Shown: positions 27,714 to 32,144 of the stretch, one piece after another | How the letters are laid out: every line of letters starts with the position of its first letter | How positions within the stretch are numbered: position 1 is the first letter of the stretch | NCBI GenBank assembly: GCA_021781455.1 | Contig: JAJXWV010000058.1 | Location: 1-32,144 of the forward strand | Direction of reading: 5' to 3' | Origin: Acidobacteriota bacterium | GTDB lineage: Bacteria; Acidobacteriota; Thermoanaerobaculia; Gp7-AA8 | DNA: 32,144 nucleotides | The notes under the pieces: model-generated | What the model was told of the DNA's origin: nothing | What the model saw: only the letters and a program-made list of their open reading frames with translations | Databases searched by the model: none | Made by a program: the position numbers and the translations under genes

Positions 27714-30539
27714 ATGAAGAGCGAGAAGGACCAACGGACCACCGCCACGATCGTCGCGCTGCTGACGATCTTCGTCGCGGTCAGGCTCCAGGCTCGAGTC
27801 CCCGAATGGACTGCGCATCCAGCCGACGGAGTGGAGATGCACCTCAGTCGCGAGGGCGACGCCAACCGCCTCGACTTCGATTTCCACGGGCACGCCGGCT
27901 ACGCCATCGCACGGCGCAGCGTCGATCTCGAGCTGCCGCCGAATTACAAGTTCACGTTCCGCATCCGCGGGAACGCGCCGGCGGAGAATCTCGAGCTCAA
28001 GCTCATCGACGCCTCCGGCGACAACGTCTGGTGGCTCAACCGCCGCAATTTCGTTTTCCCGCGTGAATGGTCCACGGTCGACACGAAGAAGAGGCAGATC
28101 TCGTTCGCGTGGGGGCCGCTGGGAGGGGGCGAGATTCGCCGCGTGGCGTCGATGGAGGTGGTGGTCACCGCCGGAAGTGGTGGCCGCGGGACGGTCTGGT
28201 TCACCGATCCGCAGCTCGAGGCGATGCCCGTGGTCTCGAACGAGCCGCTGCGATTCGCGAAACCGGTGATCGACCTCGGTGTCCGCCGGGAGATCGGAGG
28301 TCTGGTCATCGACTGGCGCGCGCGGCCTCCTGCGTTCCGCCTCTCGCTCGACGGAGTGGTGCAGACGCGGGCAACGTCGAAATTCGTCTGGCTGCCCGAC
28401 GTGGAAGCGCGGACGATCTCGATCGAGGGCGGCCAGGTGCGTGAGGTCATCGTCGAGCCGCCGACGTGGGCCCCTACCGAGAACGACTTCTACGCCATCG
28501 TCGCGCGCGATGCTCCACGCGGTCGCTATCCGCGCTACCTCATCGGCGAGCAGCCGTACTGGACGATCGTCGGGGCTGACCGCGCAGAGCCGGAAGCGCT
28601 GATCGGTGAGGACGGGAACGTCGAGCCGTTCAAGGGCGGGTTTTCGATCGAGCCGTTTCTGGTCGTCGACAGAAAGCTGGTCACGTGGGCGAACGCCTCG
28701 ATCGCGCAGTCGCTCGAGGAGGGCGATCTGCCGATTCCCTCGGTGACATGGCGGGCGCGCGGCGTGACGATGACGGTCACGGCCGCGGTGAGCGCTTCGT
28801 CGATGCTGCAGCTGCACTATCGGATCCGGGGCTCGAAACGCGTGACGCTGCTGCTGGCTGTCAGGCCGTTCCAGGTGAATCCGTCGACGCAGTTTCTGAA
28901 CACGCCCGGCGGTGTCTCACACATCGACAGCATCGACTATCGCGACGGTCGGATCGTGGTCAATCGGAAGCAGTTCGTAAACGTGCTGACACGGCCCGCC
29001 CGGTTCGTCCGCGGCAGCACGCTGGGGCTCGATGACGCCAACGCGCTCGTCTATCCCGGCGCGAAGGACGTCGAGCTCAACGTGCCGCTGCAGCGCGGTG
29101 CGCGGGCCGAGCCGATCGCAACGATCGCTGCCAGCTGGCGGGCGAAGATCCGGCACGTCACTGTCGACATTCCCGCGGAGCCCGCGATCGCGAACACGCT
29201 GCGCACCAACATTGCCTACATCCTGATCAACCGCGATGGCGCCGCGTTGGAGCCCGGCTCGCGTTCCTACGAGCGCGCATGGATCCGCGACGGCTCGCTC
29301 ATCGCTTCCGTGCTTCTCCGCCTCGGTGATGCCGCCGACGCGAAGGAGTTCGCGGAGTGGTTCGCGCCTTACCAGTTCCCGGATGGGAAGGTGCCGTGCT
29401 GCGTCGACAGCCGCGGCGCCGACCCGGTTCCGGAGAACGACAGCCACGGCGAGCTGATCGACCTCGTCGCCGAGATCTGGCGCACGACGCACGATGAGTC
29501 GTTCGTGCGCCGCATGTGGCCGCACGTCGACGCCGCGGCGCGTTACATCCAGAAACTGCGCAGCGAGAACCACGGCCAGTTCGAGGGACTGCTCACCGAG
29601 TCCATCAGCCACGAGGGGTATTCGGCAAAACCGATGCACTCGTACTGGGACGATTTCTTCGGCGTGCGCGGCCTTGAAGACGCTGCCGAGCTGGCCGGCG
29701 TGTCAGGCCTGAGCGACCGGCAGAAGGAGCTTCAGGGGCAGGCCGCATCCTTCCGTCACGACCTCGCCGCGTCGATCGCGCGGAGCATGAGCGAGCACCA
29801 CATCGACTACATCCCCGGATCCGCGGAGCTCGGCGACTTCGACGCCACCTCCACGGCCATCGCCGTCTCGCCGCTCGAGCTGACCTCGCTCCTTCCGCCG
29901 GCTGCGCTCCGGGCGACCTTCGACCGCTATCTCGCCGAGTTCCGCGCCCGCCGAAAACTCTGGAGCACAACCTCTCAGCCTGGCTCCGGTTCCCGCGCGA
30001 GTGAGGTCTACACCCCGTACGAGCTTCGCAACGTGGGCGCCTTCGTGCGCCTCGGGCGGCGTGCCGAAGCGCACGAGCTGCTCGATTTCTTCATGGGCGA
30101 CCGGCGTCCTGCGGCGTGGAACGAGTGGGCGGAGGTCGTGCCCCGCGACAAGCGCGCACCGCACTTCCTCGGCGACATGCCGCATTCCTGGGTGGGCTCG
30201 GACTTCATGCGCTCTGTCCTCGATTTCTTCGCCTTCGACCGCGAAGACGGCGCGCTGGTCGTGGGCGCCGGCGTCCCGGAGAAATGGGTCAACGGCTCGT
30301 CGATCCACGTCGGGCCGCTCTCCACGCACACCGGAACGATCGATGTGCGCATGCGAGGCGACGCGCAACAGGTGACGGTCGAGTTAGGCGGCACTGCGCA
30401 TCCGCTCGCCGGCTTCGTGGTTCGTTCGCCCTACGACCGGCCGATTCGCGAGGCGCGAATGAACGGTGTGGTCGTGGGCCACGGCACTTCCGAGGTTCTG
30501 GTCTCGCGACTGCCGGCGAACGTCGAGCTGTTGTACTGA
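27714..30539 (+). CDS. Large exported six-hairpin-type glycosidase
   Basis: A 941-residue protein. The N-terminus has a hydrophobic segment (ATIVALLTIFVAVRLQA) fitting a signal peptide or anchor. Residues about 30-165 look like a carbohydrate-binding beta sandwich (YKFTFRIRGNAPAENLELKL, then NVWWLNRRNF). A second beta-rich region follows (about 170-480). The C-terminal half resembles an (alpha/alpha)6 barrel of the six-hairpin glycosidase group: RSYERAWIRDGSLIASVLLR, QFPDGKVPCCVDSRG, ENDSHGELIDLVAEIWR, HSYWDDFFGVRGLEDA and AEVVPRDKRAPHFLGDMPHSW. Asp and Glu residues in these motifs are catalytic candidates. I cannot assign a GH family or linkage. Position as last gene of the glycan operon suggests debranching or trimming of the same glycan outside the cytoplasm. 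Confidence 0.75.
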   Translation: MKSEKDQRTTATIVALLTIFVAVRLQARVPEWTAHPADGVEMHLSREGDANRLDFDFHGHAGYAIARRSVDLELPPNYKFTFRIRGNAPAENLELKLIDASGDNVWWLNRRNFVFPREWSTVDTKKRQISFAWGPLGGGEIRRVASMEVVVTAGSGGRGTVWFTDPQLEAMPVVSNEPLRFAKPVIDLGVRREIGGLVIDWRARPPAFRLSLDGVVQTRATSKFVWLPDVEARTISIEGGQVREVIVEPPTWAPTENDFYAIVARDAPRGRYPRYLIGEQPYWTIVGADRAEPEALIGEDGNVEPFKGGFSIEPFLVVDRKLVTWANASIAQSLEEGDLPIPSVTWRARGVTMTVTAAVSASSMLQLHYRIRGSKRVTLLLAVRPFQVNPSTQFLNTPGGVSHIDSIDYRDGRIVVNRKQFVNVLTRPARFVRGSTLGLDDANALVYPGAKDVELNVPLQRGARAEPIATIAASWRAKIRHVTVDIPAEPAIANTLRTNIAYILINRDGAALEPGSRSYERAWIRDGSLIASVLLRLGDAADAKEFAEWFAPYQFPDGKVPCCVDSRGADPVPENDSHGELIDLVAEIWRTTHDESFVRRMWPHVDAAARYIQKLRSENHGQFEGLLTESISHEGYSAKPMHSYWDDFFGVRGLEDAAELAGVSGLSDRQKELQGQAASFRHDLAASIARSMSEHHIDYIPGSAELGDFDATSTAIAVSPLELTSLLPPAALRATFDRYLAEFRARRKLWSTTSQPGSGSRASEVYTPYELRNVGAFVRLGRRAEAHELLDFFMGDRRPAAWNEWAEVVPRDKRAPHFLGDMPHSWVGSDFMRSVLDFFAFDREDGALVVGAGVPEKWVNGSSIHVGPLSTHTGTIDVRMRGDAQQVTVELGGTAHPLAGFVVRSPYDRPIREARMNGVVVGHGTSEVLVSRLPANVELLY

Positions 30540-30882
30540 GTGGCGCCTGTCATCCTGGACAATTCTCACCACGGAGACGCAGAGACACAGAGGTACACAG
30601 CGCAGGCTCGCTCCGCTCGCCCGCCACCGAAGATGGCCTTCATAGGTCCCCTCGCCCCGTGCGGATCAGTTCCGCGAGGTTGTTCGTCGGCGAGCACGGG
30701 GCGAGGGGACCGGTCGCACTGTCACTTGTGGCAAGGAAATCCGCGCACAGCGCGAAAAATCATCTGCTTAGTGGTAGTACAGAGTCTTCTCTGCGAATTT
30801 CTGTGCCTCTGCGTCTCTGTGGTGAACTTTGAACGAAGGCTTGAACGGTCCGGGGTTTCTGCACAGGCCCTTGGGACGACAG
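30540..30882. other. 343-bp gap filled by a nested palindrome
   Basis: No gene is visible in this convergent gap. Nearly all of it is the nested repeat described at 30566-30825, with a few dozen unremarkable bases on each side. No clean hairpin with a T-run is seen for either flanking gene. Confidence 0.7.
30566..30825. repeat. Nested palindrome (CACAGAG outer, GGTCCCCTCG inner)
   Basis: The outer arms 30566-30590 and 30801-30825 match at 23 of 25 bases and use the same CACAGAG/GACGCAGAG vocabulary as the element at 2837-2914. Inside is a perfect 18-bp inverted repeat of unrelated sequence (30645-30662 with 30694-30711). This looks like one element inserted into another. Confidence 0.85.
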
Positions 30883-31962
30883 CTACCCGATCCGCTCTTC
30901 GGTTGTTGCGTCGAAGAGGTGCAGGCGGTCGATCTCGACCTTCATCGGGATGGTTTCGCCGACTTTCGGTGCGCTCTGCGGATCGAAAATCGCCACGAGG
31001 CGCTCGCCTCCGACACTGGCGTAGACGATCGACTCGTGGCCGATCGGCTCGACGATGTCGACGCTGGCCAGGATCGACGCGGTCGGGCCCCTCATCGGCT
31101 TTGATTCGCCGCCCACGTTTTCCGGCCGGACACCCACGACGACCTGACGGCCGGCGCTCGCGGCCTGACGCGCTGCGGCTGGAAGCGGAATCGTGAATGC
31201 CGGTCCGCGAAGCACGGAATCCTCGGCCGTGGTGCGGAAGAGGTTCATCGGCGGCGTGCCGATGAACTGGGCCACGAAGACGTTCGTCGGCTTCGCGTAG
31301 ACCTCCAGCGGTGCGCCGATCTGCTGGATCTTTCCATCGCGCATGACGGCGATGCGGTGGCCCATGGTCATGGCCTCGACCTGATCGTGTGTGACGTAGA
31401 CGGAAGTGGTGCCGAGGGTGTGCTGAAGGCGCGTGATCTCGGCGCGCATCTGCACGCGGAGCTTGGCGTCGAGATTGGAGAGTGGCTCGTCGAAGAGGAA
31501 GACGGCCGGCTCGCGGACGATGGCGCGGCCGACGGCCACGCGCTGTCGCTGTCCGCCGGAGAGGTCTTTTGGCCTGCGGTCGAGCAGGTGAGCGATGCCG
31601 AGGATCTCGGCGGCGTTGGAGACGCGGCGGTTCATGTCTCCGCGTTCGATGTGCCGCATCTTCAGGCCGAACTCCAGGTTCTCGCGCACGGTCATGTGGG
31701 GATAGAGCGCGTAGCTCTGGAAGACCATAGCGATGTCACGTTCTTTCGGCGCGAGGTTGTTGACCACGCGGCCGCCGATCGAGATCGTTCCGTCGCTGAC
31801 CTCTTCGAGTCCCGCGATCATCCGCAGCGCCGTCGACTTGCCGCATCCTGAGGGACCGACCAGGACCATCAGCTCGTGGTCGTCGACGTGGAGGTTGAGA
31901 TTCTCGATGACGGCCACGGAACCGTAGCGCTTCGCTACGTGGGCGAAGGTCACGTCGGACAT
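30883..31962 (-). CDS. Sugar ABC importer ATPase, UgpC/MsmK type
   Basis: A 359-residue ATPase of CUT1 importers. Walker A GPSGCGKST (residues 36-44), Q-loop MVFQSYALYPHMTV, signature [15 protein letters not shown] (134 on), Walker B FLFDEPLSNLDAKLR, switch His in VYVTHDQVEAMTMG, and a C-terminal TOBE/OB domain with VGVRPENV. It would energise the MalF/MalG-type permeases, which lack an ATPase in their operon. It is on the opposite strand, convergent with the glycosidase gene, so it is separately transcribed and may serve several sugar importers, as MsmK does in streptococci. The ATG at 31962 begins MSDVTFAHVAKRYG, matching the family start. Confidence 0.92.
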   Translation of the reverse strand: MSDVTFAHVAKRYGSVAVIENLNLHVDDHELMVLVGPSGCGKSTALRMIAGLEEVSDGTISIGGRVVNNLAPKERDIAMVFQSYALYPHMTVRENLEFGLKMRHIERGDMNRRVSNAAEILGIAHLLDRRPKDLSGGQRQRVAVGRAIVREPAVFLFDEPLSNLDAKLRVQMRAEITRLQHTLGTTSVYVTHDQVEAMTMGHRIAVMRDGKIQQIGAPLEVYAKPTNVFVAQFIGTPPMNLFRTTAEDSVLRGPAFTIPLPAAARQAASAGRQVVVGVRPENVGGESKPMRGPTASILASVDIVEPIGHESIVYASVGGERLVAIFDPQSAPKVGETIPMKVEIDRLHLFDATTEERIG

Positions 31963-31972
31963 GTGTGGGACT

Positions 31973-32144
31973 GTAGCAGCGAGTAGCGGGTAGCGGGTAG
32001 CGGGTAGGAGATCGGACCGATCGCACCCACTACCCGCTACCCGCTACCCGCTACCCGCTACCCGCTACCCGCTACCCGCTACCCGCTACCCGCTACCCGC
32101 TACCCGCTACCCGCTACCCGCTACCCGCTACCCGCTACCCGCTA
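31973..32144. repeat. Heptamer tandem repeat forming a long palindrome
   Basis: About 31973-32007 holds four to five copies of CGGGTAG (first ones degenerate). After a short spacer, about 16 copies of the complementary heptamer TACCCGC run from 32031 to the window end, where the array is cut off. The arms are complementary, so it is the tandem version of the word palindromes seen elsewhere. It lies just upstream of the ATPase gene and may overlap its promoter. Confidence 0.92.

Noticed and set aside
31973-32144. Heptamer array as a CRISPR or telomere-like array
   Set aside because: There are no unique spacers, the unit is only 7 bases, and a complementary arm is present; it is a tandem-repeat palindrome beside an ordinary chromosomal gene.

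Overview
The window is a GC-rich, densely coding bacterial chromosome segment with 23 intact genes. It has no tRNA, rRNA, phage, insertion sequence or CRISPR genes that I can recognise. An Oar-type TonB-dependent receptor, a secreted protein of the 'IPAAG...GANGT' kind, LolD and several lipoproteins indicate a Gram-negative cell. Together with the gene style, this suggests an Acidobacteriota-like organism (possibly Thermoanaerobaculia). That placement is an inference from gene content, not a phylogeny.

Layout. 1-406: no clear gene, hairpins and a half REP-like repeat. 407-1825: a DUF218/YdcF-like protein convergent with a CusF-like lipoprotein/PilZ pair. 1989-2804: a 2,4-dienoyl-CoA-reductase-like SDR. 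2974-7367: an Rrf2 regulator followed by a tightly overlapping sulfate ABC importer operon (binding protein, CysT, CysW, CysA). 7630-9277: a secreted M20 amidohydrolase and a small acidic protein on the minus strand. 9318-9581: a start-less open frame, probably a gene remnant. 9863-13722: a YfcE-like phosphodiesterase, LolD and ClpC. 13882-17418: a secreted protein of unknown function, a small TPR protein and an M61 peptidase.

17471-31962 is a glycan-use locus. A GH1 beta-glucosidase (minus strand) diverges from a LacI-type regulator, and a single LacI-type palindrome sits between them. Downstream of lacI on the plus strand lie the TonB-dependent receptor, a GH144-like glucanase lipoprotein, a sugar-binding lipoprotein, two permeases and a large six-hairpin-type glycosidase. 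A UgpC/MsmK-type ATPase converges on them. A coherent model is outer-membrane uptake of a beta-glucan (beta-1,2-glucan is the best guess from the GH144-like enzyme), periplasmic cleavage, ABC import and cytosolic hydrolysis by the GH1 enzyme, with LacI control.

The most unusual feature is non-coding. At least fifteen intergenic or gene-end elements are built from short repeated words arranged as inverted repeats. The words differ from site to site, but the architecture is the same. Two are REPIN-like pairs with GGAG feet, one of which contains the clpC terminator. Five lie inside coding sequence and are translated in frame at the ends of transporter proteins (the sulfate-binding protein, CysW at both ends, the sugar-binding protein signal peptide and MalG). 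A second genome-style feature is a set of -10-like hexamers only 6-9 nt upstream of start codons, which suggests leaderless mRNAs.
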